The notes: generated by a model not told the origin, from the sequence alone. 64,000 nucleotides of DNA from Alligator mississippiensis (GCF_030867095.1 NC_081824.1:145419433-145483432); one strand, 5' to 3'; shown: positions 1 to 11,664, numbered from the stretch's first letter. Translations and numbers: made by a program.

Positions 1-246
1 CCCTGGGTGCAGCCTCCAGGCTGGCAGAGAGCATGGCTTAGCCCTGAGCTCCAGTGTGTGGGGGGAATTTGACCTGGCTCACTGGGCAGCTCCATCTCAG
101 CTGCATTACTTTCATTTTCAGGTAGCAAATTTATTTGCGATTAGAGCTAATTACTGCACAGTAAGTGTCTACATGTATAGATGTGGATGCTCACTGAACA
201 GTAAACTGCTCTACTGTGCAGTAAAGCATCTCATGTAGACACTCCC
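1..246. repeat. Palindromic MITE, right end (family A, copy 1)
   Basis: The right edge near 220-246 reads, on the reverse strand, as GTGTCTACATGAGATGC followed by TTTACTGCACAGTA. This is the terminal motif shared with copies at 14992, 20037, 35135 and 51688. Positions 150-245 repeat the ACTGCACAGTAA motif in both orientations. The left end is not visible and may lie outside the window. This is a non-coding DNA-transposon derivative; the superfamily is not assigned. Confidence 0.5.
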
Positions 247-579
247 AGTAGGTGTAATTGTTCCAAGGGGATTGGTAGAAAACCCAGAGGGCATTGTGAG
301 GGATAGGCTGTTAAAAAGCCAGAGGCACGCAGAAGGAAACCTGGAGGTGGTTTGGCTGTGAGTGGTGTTTTGCCTGGGTAAGCAAGGCTTTCTTTCTTAG
401 TGACCTGTTCACTGGCTATTAACATCAAGATGTGGCAAGTGAGTCAGGTGGTTTGTGTGAGGACCATAAGGACTGCATCTTACTGAAAAAATGGTCAAAA
501 ACTGTATTACATTTAGCCCAACATTTGCAGGGACCCTGCTCCAGTTTCTGAACAGATGAACCCAGCTCATCTAAACAGT
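247..579. other. Unassigned intergenic sequence
   Basis: I see no convincing gene or repeat here. Short open frames on both strands lack recognisable domains. Confidence 0.5.
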
Positions 580-799
580 CTATCTAGTAGGCCTGTGCGA
601 ATAGGGAAGTATTTGATTTGGATTTGGATTTTGCCAATTTGGAGGATAGTGATTCAATTTAGAGATTTGGATCATTGTCCCGAATTGATTCGGCCAAATC
701 GACTTTGGAAGGTTCGGCGCTGATTCAGAGAGATTCGGAGATAGACTATAATGGGGAATCACTGAAATACCTATAACTTTGTCAGTTTTTGGCAGATTT

Positions 800-1064
800 G
801 GATAAAATGTGCAGGGTTGGTAGCCCCTCATGAGAGCATGAAGCTTGAAAAGTTTCAAGGAGATAGGTATAGGGGTTTATGGGAAACTGTACCTCAAACT
901 GCTGAAAGCAAAACTCATGTCAGGTGTGTGTGTTAAGGCAAATTTGGATTAAAACAGCAGGGATAGTAACCCCTTCTTAGGGCACAAGACCTGCCAAGTT
1001 TCAAGGAGACAGGTATAGGGGTTTCTGCGAAACTGCACCTCAAGGCACTGACAAGCAAACCTTG

Positions 1065-1106
<42 letters not shown>

Positions 1107-1300
1107 AGCGGGGTGAAAACTGCAGGGAGGGTAGCCTCTGCTGAAGCCATGAAGCTTGCCAAGTTTCAAGGAGATAGGTGCAGGGGTTTCTAGGAAACTG
1201 CACCTCAGGCTGCTGATGAGCAAAACTCATGACATGTGTGACTGTGTGTGTTAAAGTGCAGCAGGGTAAAAACTGCAGGGATGGTAGCCCCTGTTCTCAC
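800..1300. repeat. Subterminal tandem repeat of the hAT element (about 150-bp units)
   Basis: Three copies and a partial fourth of a roughly 150-bp unit start near 809, 955, 1118 and 1268. Each contains a GCAGGGATGGTAGCCCC-like start, AAGTTTCAAGGAGATAGGT, and a run of GTGTGTG. Units of the same type occur in inverted orientation at 21545-21880, so they belong to the transposon family and not to this site. Confidence 0.75.
1069..1104. repeat. (GT)n microsatellite
   Basis: An uninterrupted GT run of about 18 units lies inside the second unit of the hAT subterminal repeat. The short TGTGTGTG in the other units suggests it expanded from an ancestral stretch. Confidence 0.95.
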
Positions 1301-1733
1301 CCTCACAACTCCACTGCAACCAACAAGCCTCAGGCCTCTCAAAGATATTAGGGGTTTGGGCTTTCCCCAGACAGGACTGTACATGCGTTTGGTGGCTGGA
1401 GGTTATGGTGCCTCCTACCCACCTTTCACCAGGGAGATCCTTGGTCCTGGCATTTCCTGGGGCTGCTGCACCGCTGGCAGTCCCACCAGGCCTCCAGACT
1501 CTGGTAGGGTGCAGTTTTAGTGGTCATGCCCAGGACCTGGGACCACCTCCTTCCCCATAGACCCATTTTATACCTCCAAATTTGTTTTGGCATGGGAGCT
1601 CAGCAGGGACAAGTTCTTCCCCTATTGGCTGGTGATGCAGTGAGTGCCCCCTCCAGCTCTGAGAGTGGAGCATTAAATGGTTTAGATAAAAAGAAGAAAA
1701 GGAAATAGTGTGGATGGGGTGAGGAGGGTGGCA

Positions 1734-4122
1734 CTAAATTCCATCTGCAGGTGGAGCTTGGGGAACCCCAGCAGCGAGCGGTTCTCTTTCAAGAACACTA
1801 GCTGATGTACCAAACCAGGATCTGAGGAGGTGTTGTTGGGTGTTACAACATCCCTTCTCACTTGCAACATTGGTTGGTGGATAGGACAGGTGTTCCCGGG
1901 CAACTGTGGCCAGATCCTGCCACATCTGGCTGCGGGTTGCCCAATAGGTCAAAGGGTAACAGTCCAGTGGCTCCACATCCTCGGTGAGATAGGTAGCCAC
2001 CAAAGCCTCAGCACTACCTGCCCGAGGCTTGGGTCTGGTGCATCTGGACCCCAACATTGAAGCCATGCCCTTGGACCACATTGGCAGCAGCTGGTATGGA
2101 GGAGACTGGCTGGTGCTGGTGCTGGGAGTGCTGGCATGGGAAAGTGGATCTGCCTCTTCCATGTCCCCTTGCCTCTACCCTTCTGCCTCCCTGACTCTGT
2201 TCACCAGCACTTCCATTCAGTGATCGAGAGTTTTGGTGCTTTCAGTGCACATGCTCTGCTTCACCCTTGGGTCGCACATGCCCGCCAGGTGGACCGTACT
2301 GGATCGCAACAGATCCAGCCATTTTTTGATGTCCTCCTTCAGCGGACATTCCCTCACTACAGGGATCATCTGGCTAAGGAGGGCATCACTAGCGCTGAGG
2401 GTCTTAGTGGCCTCAAGGAAGGGCAAGAGGACCACCAAGATCTGGTAGACGGTATCCCGCTCCACTATAAGGGGACCGCTGATCCTAATCTCCCTGAGCA
2501 AGGCCATCTCATGGATGGCCTTCTGTTGCTCCACCAGCCTTTCTAGCATCAGGTATGTGGAGTTCCACTGGGTCTCCACATCCTGCATAATTTTGTGCTG
2601 TGGGATGCTCAGCTCTGCCTGTTTCTCCTACAGCATCTTGCCTGCCTTGATGCTCTGGTGGAAGTAACCCGCCACCTTCCTGCATTTTGAAATCAGCTGG
2701 GTGGTAGTGACAGCACCATCACCAGCAGCCCTGTCCCCTTCCAAGGCGTCCCTGACTATGAGGTGCTGCTTGTGTGCCACACAGCGGATGCCAACAAAGT
2801 CGCATCACGGACCACACTGACCATATTGGCCCTATTGTTGGTGACCATGAACCCATGGATGAACTCACCCTGCCCAATGAGCCACCCCTGCACCGTGTGG
2901 TTCATGGCCACCATGATCTCTCTTGCCATGTAGGACTCATCCATCACCTTGGCTTGAAGGAGAGCCCAGCGATGGCCTGACTGATTGTACGAGTGCCTTG
3001 TGAGGGAGAGGTAGGTGTGATCTCCACCCTGGCTGCCCCAGATGTCTGAGGTGAAATGCAAGGCTACCTGTGGTCCTGCTTTGTGCAGGTTCTCCCTCAA
3101 GTACTCCCTGAATACCTCATACAGGGAGGGCACCACCATCCTGCTAGTGCATGTGGGCACTTGGTAGGATGGGGCCACGAGTTCCATGAGCTGCCTGAAC
3201 CCTGGCCGCTCAACTAAGGAGAAGAGCTAGCCATCCAGAGCAAGCATCTCCCCAGTGCTCTGGGTGACCTCTCTTACCCTTGCAATGCACCCCGCTTTGT
3301 CTGTGGCTTTTCCCCACTGCTCCAGGGTGGCCTGCCTCTGCTTTGGGGGGATGGGGGCTTTGGAGCAAGAGGGGGACTTCTCTTTGGGCATGCTTCCACT
3401 GGTTCCAGGCTAAGGAGGAAGAAGGGCAAGGGGGTGCTACCTCCTGAGATTCAGCAGCATCGCTGTGGTGGTGAAGTGTTTCACCTCCTTGCCCCGGCTG
3501 ATCTACCTTTGGCAGTGCTGGCAGAAAGCAAACCTGGGATCATCTGCCAGCTCAAAATGCTCCCACACTACATTATCCCTCATTTTTGGGTTGAGGGTGG
3601 GGATCCTGCCTTATACCCCTCCTCAGGAGGCTGAGGCACAACAACAGGAGGAGCTGACTCATCTGAGACACTTGCCTCCTCAACCTCAACCTCCTCCAAG
3701 GTGCTTTCCAGAGAAGGAGACCTGGCTCTAGGGGAACTTTGAAGGGTGTGGATCACAAATTCAGATTCCCCCTCATTCTCCAGAATTTCTTTTGCTAGGG
3801 TGCTCAGGTCCCCTGCTTCTAGATCTAGCTCCTCCTCTGGTACTGGGAGGCTCATGCTGGGAGATGAAATTGGGGTGGAGGAGACTGTCATTCTGCTGTT
3901 GGTGGCAATTTCTGGTGTTAGGGGAGGTGGTGCAGGTGCAGGGACAGGTACTGCTTCCACCTCCTTCCTCCCACTGACAGCAGAAGACTCACCACTGCCA
4001 GGAAAGAGGGTGCATCTATGTTTTTTGGGGCGGGGTGGGACTTGCAGCTCTAGTTCTCCCCCTACCCCATCTAGCCCATCTCCCTCCCCTGGCAGAAGAC
4101 CTGGCACCTGTCTTTCCAGCAT
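1734..4122 (-). pseudogene. hAT transposase, BED-finger type, decayed
   Basis: Read on the minus strand, domains appear in the usual hAT order. A Pro/Ser/Glu-rich N-terminus is open over 3580-4122. Next comes a BED zinc finger near 3455-3590, with VWEHFELADDPRF, two cysteines spaced CQHC, and KHFTTTAM. The RNase-H-like core follows at 2217-3187 (segments DIWGSQGGDHTYLSLT and VETQWNSTYLMLERL). The C-terminal dimerisation region lies at 1734-2162 (YLTEDVEPLDCYPLTYW and PPTNVASEK). Stops and frameshifts separate the pieces, for example after CQHCQR in the finger, so no intact product is possible. An intact enzyme would bind the element ends and cut and paste it. The function is inferred from family knowledge; the domains are seen directly. 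Confidence 0.8.
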
Positions 4123-5003
4123 GCTTCATATTAATCTTTCCTGTGCTGGAAAATGTGTCTATGTGTGTGTGCAGCTGTAATATCTCTACATTTCTCTCTA
4201 TGTGTAACTCACTAATAATATCTCTTCTTCTCTGATTACTGCATATGTCTGACTTCTTCTGTGTTGTGTTTACTGTATGTGTGTGTAATTAATAATAGTA
4301 ATATCTCTTCTTCTTCTCTGTGTATGTGAGTGTGTGTAATGTATGTGCTTTCCTGCACAGTGATGAATCACACTGCCAGGGAAAACACAGCTTTCTTTTT
4401 AAAAAGTGTGTGTGTGGGTGGGAGGATGGGGACAAAAACAAATAAGAGGTTTTTGGGGAAAGAATAAGTTAAAAAAAATGGATTGGATGGGGATAAGTAG
4501 AGGGATTCTAGGCAAGGGTAATTAGTAAACTATATCCGATCCTTTCCAAGAACAGAAACTAGCAGGAGATTGACTAGGAAGCCAAGCCAGTCCAGTCCTT
4601 TTCAGATGCTGTCACTTAGGCAGAAACAGCTCACAAAAGGGACAGAAAGGCTGCAGACAGAGGCTTATATGTTGTTTCTACATCCCTCCCCCAGAGCACT
4701 GTGGTTGGAAGGGGACTCAGGGAAAGATCACAGTCACTGGCTAGCTACAGATGTAAGTCTCCCCCCCCCCGGCTCCCCCTCCCTCTTCTCAGTTGAGCTT
4801 CCCCTGAAAGACTGCCTTCTGAATCTCTGAATCTCTGAATCTTTATCCAAACCTTTTCTGAATCAATTTGGAGGCTCAGAATTGATTTGGCATTTTTTTC
4901 CCCTCCTGATTCAATTTGGATTCGGTGATTTGGCCTCCAAATTGGGCTGAATCTTCTCTGAATTGAATCGGAGACCGAAGCTTTGCACAGCCCTACTATC
5001 TAG

Positions 5004-6714
5004 CCTCTCTATTCCCTGATACTATTCAGTCACCAGGAAATGAAACATCTCCTTTGCCTAAGAAATGGGATTTCATCAATAGCCTAGAACATTTGTTCTT
5101 TTTTCTGCTGTGAGGTGTTAATAAGGCTTATATTTTTCAAGACTTCCCTGTCTTGAACAATATTAAAACCAATATTGGTAATAGATGCCTAGTCTGAATA
5201 ACCCTACTCTCAAACTAGGTATCAAAAACTTTATTTCATTTTAGAATTAATTCAATTAGACATTCTTACTGTGGTCTGTCTTAAGTAAAGATATGTCAGT
5301 TCAAGGAGGTAGCTTCTGAAATGACGAAGTAAAGAACATAACAGGTGGTAAAAAGTATTATATTTGGCCCTGCAGAGATGCAAAAATTAGAGTGGCAAGG
5401 ATTCTTCCATTTTGTTCCAGGGGGAAAAACAAGACATTTTGCCATTTCCTTGACAGGCCCTTTCACCATAGCTGCTCTGAGGCAGGATTAGAAGATTCCT
5501 GTAGACAAGGGTTTTTACCAATGCAGAAAGAGGAAGTGGGCCAGAGATTAAATAGTTTTTGGCATTTTCTTGTAAGGCAAGAAGAACAATTGAAGACGGG
5601 CAACCCAAAGGAGGGATGGGGAATATTAGATGTTTGCCACTTCTCCTGAGCATGAACAAAGGAGTAAGGACCAGGACTGAAAGCTCTTTGAATGAATCCT
5701 TTTTATGACAGCTCCTAGGCAGCAGGCCTCAACTACTGACTCCAGCACCAGCTCTAGCATCAATCACCAAATGCCTGCAAATTCTCCCTAACACAGCCAC
5801 ACCCTACAGCTAATGCAGCCTCAAAAACTCATGGACTCAGTGGTCCATAGAAACCTTATGAACTAGAATAGGCAAATAGGCTCTGTGCATTCCACTGTGG
5901 AGACTGTGCACAGGTGGTTACAATGCAGTCTACCCATCCAAGGAAGAGGAAGGAAATCATGAGGCTCATGCCTCGCAACGAGTTCCACAACTAGTGAGGC
6001 AATTTTATTTCCATTATGTATTTCCATTTGTGTATTGTTTCACTTTTCAAATGTTTATGCATTGGGGACCAGCTACTAGGACATCCACCAAGGATTCCTC
6101 TGTTTACAGAAAATACTTTTATTTTCGTTATTAGACTGGTCTGATTGCAAAATGCCTTGATATATGAGTGGCTGGTAAAGAAGGAAGAAACAGAAAGTGG
6201 TATCCAAAAAAGTTCTAAAATGTCAAAAACACTTAAAATCCCTAACAGCCCCATACTCCACACAAAAAACAGTATCAGTTACACAATATAAAATCAGCTA
6301 ATAGCAATGACATTAAAATGTGTACCACAATGGTATGCAATATTTCCTCCTCATAGTGGAATGTTCCCTCCTCTCTTTGCTGCCTTACCTTGACAGGCAA
6401 GGAATGTGGGTGCACAAGGATCTCTCTTATTTCCCTTGCTCATCTTCCTTTAGCCACAATGATAACAGGGACACTTCCTAATTGCTAATATGAGGCCTGA
6501 AAGCTAGCAATGTCTTGAATCAATTCTATCTAAAAAGTCTCATCCATCTCTTTACAGATATTGTATGGGGCCTAGCTTGGCACAATAATGTGGGTGAAAT
6601 TAGGTGTATTAGCATACATAGGTCTTCTAGCAGCATCTTCTTGCTTTTGATCCATGCAATGTGTACAGCACCAGAATTCTGCAATTGTTGTGTTCCAACT
6701 GCTGTGTTGTAGAA
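5004..6714. other. Unassigned intergenic sequence
   Basis: AT-rich sequence with short overlapping open frames on both strands near 5387-5659 and no recognisable domain. I see no clear repeat boundary. Confidence 0.5.
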
Positions 6715-7045
6715 TCAGAGAATCAGAGAAAATGAGGGTTGGACGGGACCTCAGGAGGTCATTTAGTCCAACTCCCTGCTCAAAGCAGGCCCATTCCCAA
6801 CTAGATGATCTCAGCCAAAGCTTTGTCTAGCTGTGTCTTAAAAACCTCCAAGGATGGAGATTCCACAGCCTCTCTGGGTAACCTATTTCAGTGTTTTACT
6901 ACCCTCCTAGTGAGAAAATTCTTCCTAATATCTAACCTAAACTTCGTTTGCTGCAACTTGAGCAGTATCTGTCATCTGCCACCACTGAGAACAGTCTAGC
7001 TCCATCCTCTTTTCAATCCCACTTCAGGTAGTTAAAGGCTGCTAT

Positions 7046-10000
7046 TTAAAGGCTTCTCAGTCTTCCCTTCTCTAGACTATATAAACCCAGTTCTCTCAGC
7101 CTCTCCATGTAAGTCATGTCCCTGAGCCCCCTCACCATTTTTGTTGCCCTCCTCTGGACTCTCTCCAACTTGCCCACATCCTTTCTGCAGTGGGAGGCCC
7201 AAAACTGAACATAGTACTCCAGATGTGGCCTCACCAGTGTTGAATGGAAGGGAATAATCACTTCCCCTGACCTGGCAGCAACACACCTACCAGTTCAGGC
7301 CTTCTTGGCAATAAGGGCACACTACTGGCTCATATTCAGCTTATTGTCCACTATAATGCCCAGTTCCTTTTCTGGAGAGCTGCTGCCCAGCCAGTTAGCC
7401 TCCAGTCTGTACCAGCCTGTACCAGTGCATGGGATTGTTCTGTCCTAAGTGCAGGACTTTGCACTTGTCCTTACGGAACCTCAGGAGATTTCTTTTGGCC
7501 CAATCCTCCAATTTGTCTGAATCCTAGCCCTACCCTCTAGCGTATCTACTAGGGCTGTGTGAAGCTTCAGTCTGTGATTCAATTCAGTGGAGATTCAGCC
7601 CAATTTGATGGCTGAATCTCCACATCTGAATCTATTCAGAGAGATTCGGAAAGATTAGGTGATTTGGACATAGACACAGCTTTAAACGTTTTTTCTACAT
7701 ACCTCAAGGTACCAGACGGCTCATGAATGCTGCCATGGTGGCACAGAGGGAGCATTCCGCAGGAGCACGGGAGGCTCCCCAGCATGCTTAGCAGCAGACC
7801 TGGAAGTGGACCAGAAGCCACAGTCCAGAAGTACTTCTGGTCCACTTCTGGGTTTGCTGCTGAGCACGTGGGGGGCTCCCCGCGCTCCTGTTGGATGTTC
7901 CATCTGCCCAGTATCACAGAGTTCACGAGCCATGCCTGGTACCTCAAGGTATGTATAAAAAACACTTAAACCTGTGTCTGTGGCTGACTTGCTGATTCTC
8001 CAAATCAGCATCAAATCTTCAGTTTCGGATTTGGCCAAATCGAATTGGGGACAGTGATCCAAATCAACAAATGGAATCACTGTCCCCGACTTGGGCTGAA
8101 TCTGAATTGAATATGGTGAGTTTTGCACACCCTTAGTATCTACTACTCCCCCCAGCTTGGTGTCATGGCAAACTTGCTGAGGGTGCACTCTGTGCCATGT
8201 TCTAGGTTGCTGATGAAGAAATTGAACAAAACTGGCACCAGAACCAACCCCTGGGGCAATCCATGTGACACCAGCTACCAACTAGACATTGAACCATTGA
8301 TTACTACCCTCTGAGCCTGATGCTCCAGCCAGCTTTCTATTCACCTTACACTACATTCATCCAGCTTGTACTTCCTTAGCTTGCCTGCAAGAATGTTGTG
8401 GGAGACTATCAAAAGCCTTGCTAAAATCAAGATACATCACATCCACTGGTCTCCCCACATCCAGAGGTCCAGTTATCTCATTATAAAAGGCAATCAGGTT
8501 GGTTGACCCTGGTGAATCTAAGCTCACTGTTCGTAATCACCTTTTGCTCCTCCATATGCTTAGAAATGGATTTCTTGAGGATCTACTCCATGATTTTTCC
8601 AGGGACTGAGGTGAAGCTGACTGGTCTGTAGTTCCCTGAATCCTCCTTCTTCCCTTTCTTAAATATGGGCACTATGTTTGCCCTTTTCCAGTCATCTGGG
8701 ACCTCTCCTGATCTCCATGAGTTTTCAAAGGTGATGGCCAGTGGGTCTGCAATCACATCAGCCAACTCACTCAGCACCCTCAGTTGCATCCTATCTGGTC
8801 CCACGGACTCTGATCATCTCCTCCCCAAACTGTGCTGCCAGGTGTAGTAGTCTGGGAGCTGACCTTGCTTGTGAAGACTGAGGTGAAAAAGGCATTGAGC
8901 ACTTCAGCCTTTACTGCATCCTCTGTCACAAGGTTGCCTCCCCCCGTTCAGTAAGGGACCCACACTTTCCCTGATTCTTCTCTTGCTACTGACATACTTG
9001 TAGAAACCCTTCTTGTTACCCTTCATATCCCTTGCTAGCTGCAACTCCAACTGTGGTTTGGCCTTCCTGACTTCATCCCTGTATGCCTGAACTATGCTCT
9101 TATACTTTTCCCTAGTTGGTTGTTCAAGTTTCCACTTCTTATAAGCTTCCTTTTTGTGATTTAGTTTACTGAAGAATTCCCTGCTAAGCCAAGCTTCTGA
9201 CATATTTGCTAGTCTTCCTGCGCATTGGGATGGTTTGTTCCTGCAATCTCAGAAAGGTTTCTTTAAAGTATAGCCAGCTCTCTAGGACTCCTCTCCCCTT
9301 CAGACTGGCTTCCTAGGGGATTCTGCCCATGAGTTCCCTGAGTGAGACCAAGTCTGCTTTTCTGAAGTCCAGGGTCCTTAGTCTGCTGTTCTCCATCCTT
9401 CCTTTCCTCAGGATCCTGAACTCAATCATCTTGTGGTTACTGCTGCTCAAGTTGCCATCCACTACTACATTCCTTACCAATCCTTCCCTGTTTGTGAGCA
9501 GCAGGTCAAGAACAGCATGGCCCCTAATTGGTCACTTCAGCACCTGTACCAAGAAGTTGTCCGCAATACTCTCCAAAAACTTCTTCCTGGATTGCCTGTG
9601 CACTGCTGTATTGCCCTCCCAACAGATGTCAGGGTGATTGAAGTCCCCTATGAGAACCAAGGCTTTTGATTGGGAAATTTCTGTTAGCTGTTTGAAGAAA
9701 GCTTCATCTACCACATCCTCCTGGTCTGGTGGTCTATAGCAGACCCTCATCACGACATCATCCTTGTTGCTCTCCCCTTTGACCCTAACCCAGAGACTTT
9801 CAACAGACCTATCTCTAGTTTCATACTAATGCATTGAGCAATCATATGGCTCTTTTATATAAAGTGCTACTCCTCATCCTCTTCTGCCCTGCCTGTCCTT
9901 CCTGAACTGTTTGTGCCCATGCATGACAGTGCTCCAGGCATGCAAGCTCCCACCAAGTCTCTGTTATTCCAATCACGTCATAGTTCTGTGACTGTGCGAG

Positions 10001-10057
10001 GACTTCCAATTCTTCCTGCTTGTTTCCCAGGATCTGTATGGCTCTGTTTACAGGCAC
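7046..10057 (-). pseudogene. CR1 ORF2 (endonuclease-reverse transcriptase) remnant
   Basis: Minus-strand fragments give CR1 ORF2 in order. An APE-type endonuclease spans 9532-10057 with YDVIGITETWW and [11 protein letters not shown] linker at 8904-9203 reads [18 protein letters not shown]. The reverse transcriptase start at 8583-8804 reads [15 protein letters not shown] and [16 protein letters not shown]. The C-terminal part at 7046-7261 reads [14 protein letters not shown]. Stops, frameshifts and the inserted foldback element at 7550-8135 abolish coding. In an active element this protein nicks target DNA and copies the RNA there. Confidence 0.85.
7550..8135. mobile_element. Foldback non-autonomous hAT (586 bp) inside the CR1
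   Basis: Perfect 8-bp target duplications GTATCTAC flank it at 7542-7549 and 8136-8143. The left end TAGGGCTGTGTGAAGCTTC matches the transposase-proximal end of the 4.4-kb hAT at 4995, and the right end matches its other end. It has no transposase. The interior is a long imperfect inverted repeat: AGCAGCAGACCTGGAAGTGG near 7790 pairs with sequence near 7840-7870, and TACCTCAAGGTA-type words near 7700 and 7940 also pair. The arms converge near 7835. It is probably a deletion derivative mobilised by the larger element's transposase. Confidence 0.88.
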
Positions 10058-10174
10058 CTAAGGTAACCCTGATTTCTCAGGAAGTATGAGAATACCTTTT
10101 CTCTTGCTCCCTCCTATTGGTCTTCCTCCAAGGCACGTACTTACCTTAGGGCTTGGTTTCCATCACCCGGCAAA

Positions 10175-10225
10175 CCTAGTTTAGAGCACTCCTCACTAAC
10201 TTAGTGAGGAGTGCTCTAAACTAGG
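10175..10225. repeat. Perfect 25-bp palindrome with 1-base centre
   Basis: The left arm 10175-10199 begins CCTAGTTTAGAGCACTCC. The right arm 10201-10225 is its exact reverse complement, with a single C at 10200 between them. It sits in the CR1 just after the ORF1 end, where the sister copy at 44040-44100 has only one arm (GAGGAGGGCTTTAAACTA). The second arm is therefore new to this copy. Confidence 0.95.
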
Positions 10226-10542
10226 CATCTGTCTGTGAAGATACTCTTTCCTCTCTTCGTCAGGTGGATCTCATCTCTTCCCAGCAATCCTTCTTCTTGG
10301 AACAACATCCCATGGTCAAACAAGCCAGAACCCTGCTGGCAACAGCACTTGCAGAACCAGGCATTGATCTGCAGGATGTACCTGCTCCTGCCTGGGCCCT
10401 TTCCCTTGACCAGAAGGATCAAAGAAAACATGGCCTGAGCCCCCATCGCCTTCACCTTTGCACCTAGAGCCCTGTAGTCATTTTTGATCTGCTCAGGGTC
10501 TCCCCTGGCAGTATCAGTTCTGCCCACATGGATGAGCAGCAT
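10216..10542 (-). pseudogene. CR1 ORF1 C-terminal remnant
   Basis: The minus-strand frame reads MLLIHVGRTDTARGDPEQIK, then KVKAMGAQAMFS and GRDEIHLTKRGKSIF, matching the same region of the sense CR1 at 43736-44080. This part of CR1 ORF1 resembles an SGNH/esterase-like fold (general CR1 knowledge; the catalytic role is not shown here). The frame ends where the palindrome replaces the usual [14 protein letters not shown] end. Confidence 0.8.
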
Positions 10543-10670
10543 GGGGTAGTAGTCAGAGGGCTAGATGAATCTTGGTAGTCCCTCTGTGACATCTCAGATC
10601 TGGGCTCTGGGCAAGCAGTGGACTTCCCAAGACAACTGGTCAGGTCAGCGCTCTGCCCAGAGTCCCTATT

Positions 10671-11275
10671 CCTCTTTGCTCTTCCCTTCCTTTCTACTCT
10701 CTGAATTCAACAGGAGGAGAAAGGAGGGGAGGAGCAGCCAGGAGCATTGTGTAGCCCTGTTTTCATGCTGCTCCTAAGGCTGTGTGCCACTGCTGCTTCT
10801 CCCATCTCCTCCTTTTTCTGCTGCTAAATTCAGCTTGGTGGGGGAGGGGGTGGAGAGAGAGAGCAAAAAGCAGCAGGCTTTGGAGCTGCTTGACAGCAGG
10901 GACTCTGGGCAGACCCTCCACTGGTGAGCTCACAGTTCACAGAACATGCAGAGCAAGCGCTAGCAGGAGCTGCTGAGAGCTCACTGGCATCCAGGATCAC
11001 AGTGAGAGGCTGCAGCCACTTCCTCTTCAGCTGGGTGGCAAATGTACAATGAGCTGTTTTCACTGTGCATATGTGTGGTTGCACCCCCGCCTCCACAATC
11101 CTGGATCTGTTCATGGCTACTCCTCTGCCTTGGCTGCTAGAGCCACTGCAGTGAAAGTGCAAAGTATATATAGCAGGGGGGAAGTAGGGGGAGTCATGTC
11201 CCTGCCTCTCTTTTAGCATCCCCCTTAGGCAGTGCCCAGGGCTAGTCCCCTACTCACACACCTGTAGTTCCACTA
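10671..11275. repeat. GC-rich interspersed repeat, family X (antisense)
   Basis: The right edge reads on the reverse strand as CCAGTAGTGGAACTACAGG, followed by GACTAGCCCTGGGCACTG and, near 11085, CACAATCCTGGATCTG. The same terminal and internal words recur at 52690-52812, 55316-55380 and 61922-61960, so this is a dispersed family. Superfamily unknown; the left boundary is approximate. Confidence 0.5.
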
Positions 11276-11664
11276 CTGGCATTCACTCAGGAAGCATGAG
11301 ATTGAGGTTCTAGGTCACCTTCCCCCAAGAGCAGATTTGAGCCTACAAAGTGCTTTAAGAACCAGGCCACAGGTTAGGTATTGCCCAGGTGCCTCTTCCA
11401 TGCTCTTTGGAGCCATGGTCCATGAGTAGTTAAAAGGGAGAGATATGTGGGGCCAAAAGGAGTTCAAGAAGAACTGTGCCTCAGTGAGAAATAAGTATCC
11501 TGTCTTGGATGGGCAGGCTCCCTAGGTTCTAGCCTGGGTCTTCATTCCTAATCGGGAAGAAACTTCTGCACTGCTCTCTGTCCATTTTATCTGATGAACA
11601 GTAAATGCAAAGCTCAGTGGGTCAGCTTCAAAAGGTGGGCTGGAGCAAGGTCTGTAATATGCTT
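11276..11664. other. Unassigned; possible SINE scraps
   Basis: Words such as GGTTCTAGCCTGGGTCTTC near 11525 resemble the B-box part of tRNA-derived SINEs. No full element can be delimited. Confidence 0.35.

Larger units (their letters stand above)
588..4995 (-). mobile_element. hAT DNA transposon, 4.4 kb, with perfect 8-bp target-site duplication
   Basis: The element is bounded by 8-bp direct repeats CTATCTAG at 580-587 and 4996-5003. Its ends are inverted: TAGGCCTGTGCGAA on the left and the complement of TAGGGCTGTGCAAAGC on the right. An 8-bp duplication next to TAG..CTA ends fits the hAT superfamily. The subterminal DNA is AT-rich and built of AATTCGGATTTGGCC-like words. A decayed transposase is read on the minus strand. 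The same ends and subterminal sequence occur in the 586-bp element at 7550-8135, and related sequence lies inverted at 20560-22085, so this is the long member of a family active in this genome. Confidence 0.88.
6715..10670 (-). mobile_element. CR1 LINE, near full length, antisense
   Basis: The 3' end lies at the left, with a GAATCAGAGAATCAGAGA tail (the CR1 octamer-type terminus), and the element reads leftward on the minus strand. Recognisable parts, in element order: the ORF1 C-terminal part near 10216-10542, endonuclease near 9532-9753 ([10 protein letters not shown]), reverse transcriptase near 8400-8804, and the post-RT region near 7046-7261 ([14 protein letters not shown]). All frames are broken. 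A foldback hAT element interrupts it at 7550-8135, so this CR1 is older than that insertion. The left boundary is clear from the tail; the right boundary is approximate. Confidence 0.88.

Noticed and set aside
1069..1104. CRISPR or regulatory tandem array
   Set aside because: Simple GT repeat in a vertebrate transposon; no spacer structure anywhere in the window.
3580..4122. 180-codon minus frame as a host gene
   Set aside because: It is the N-terminal extension of the decayed hAT transposase, continuous with the BED finger and inside the target duplications.
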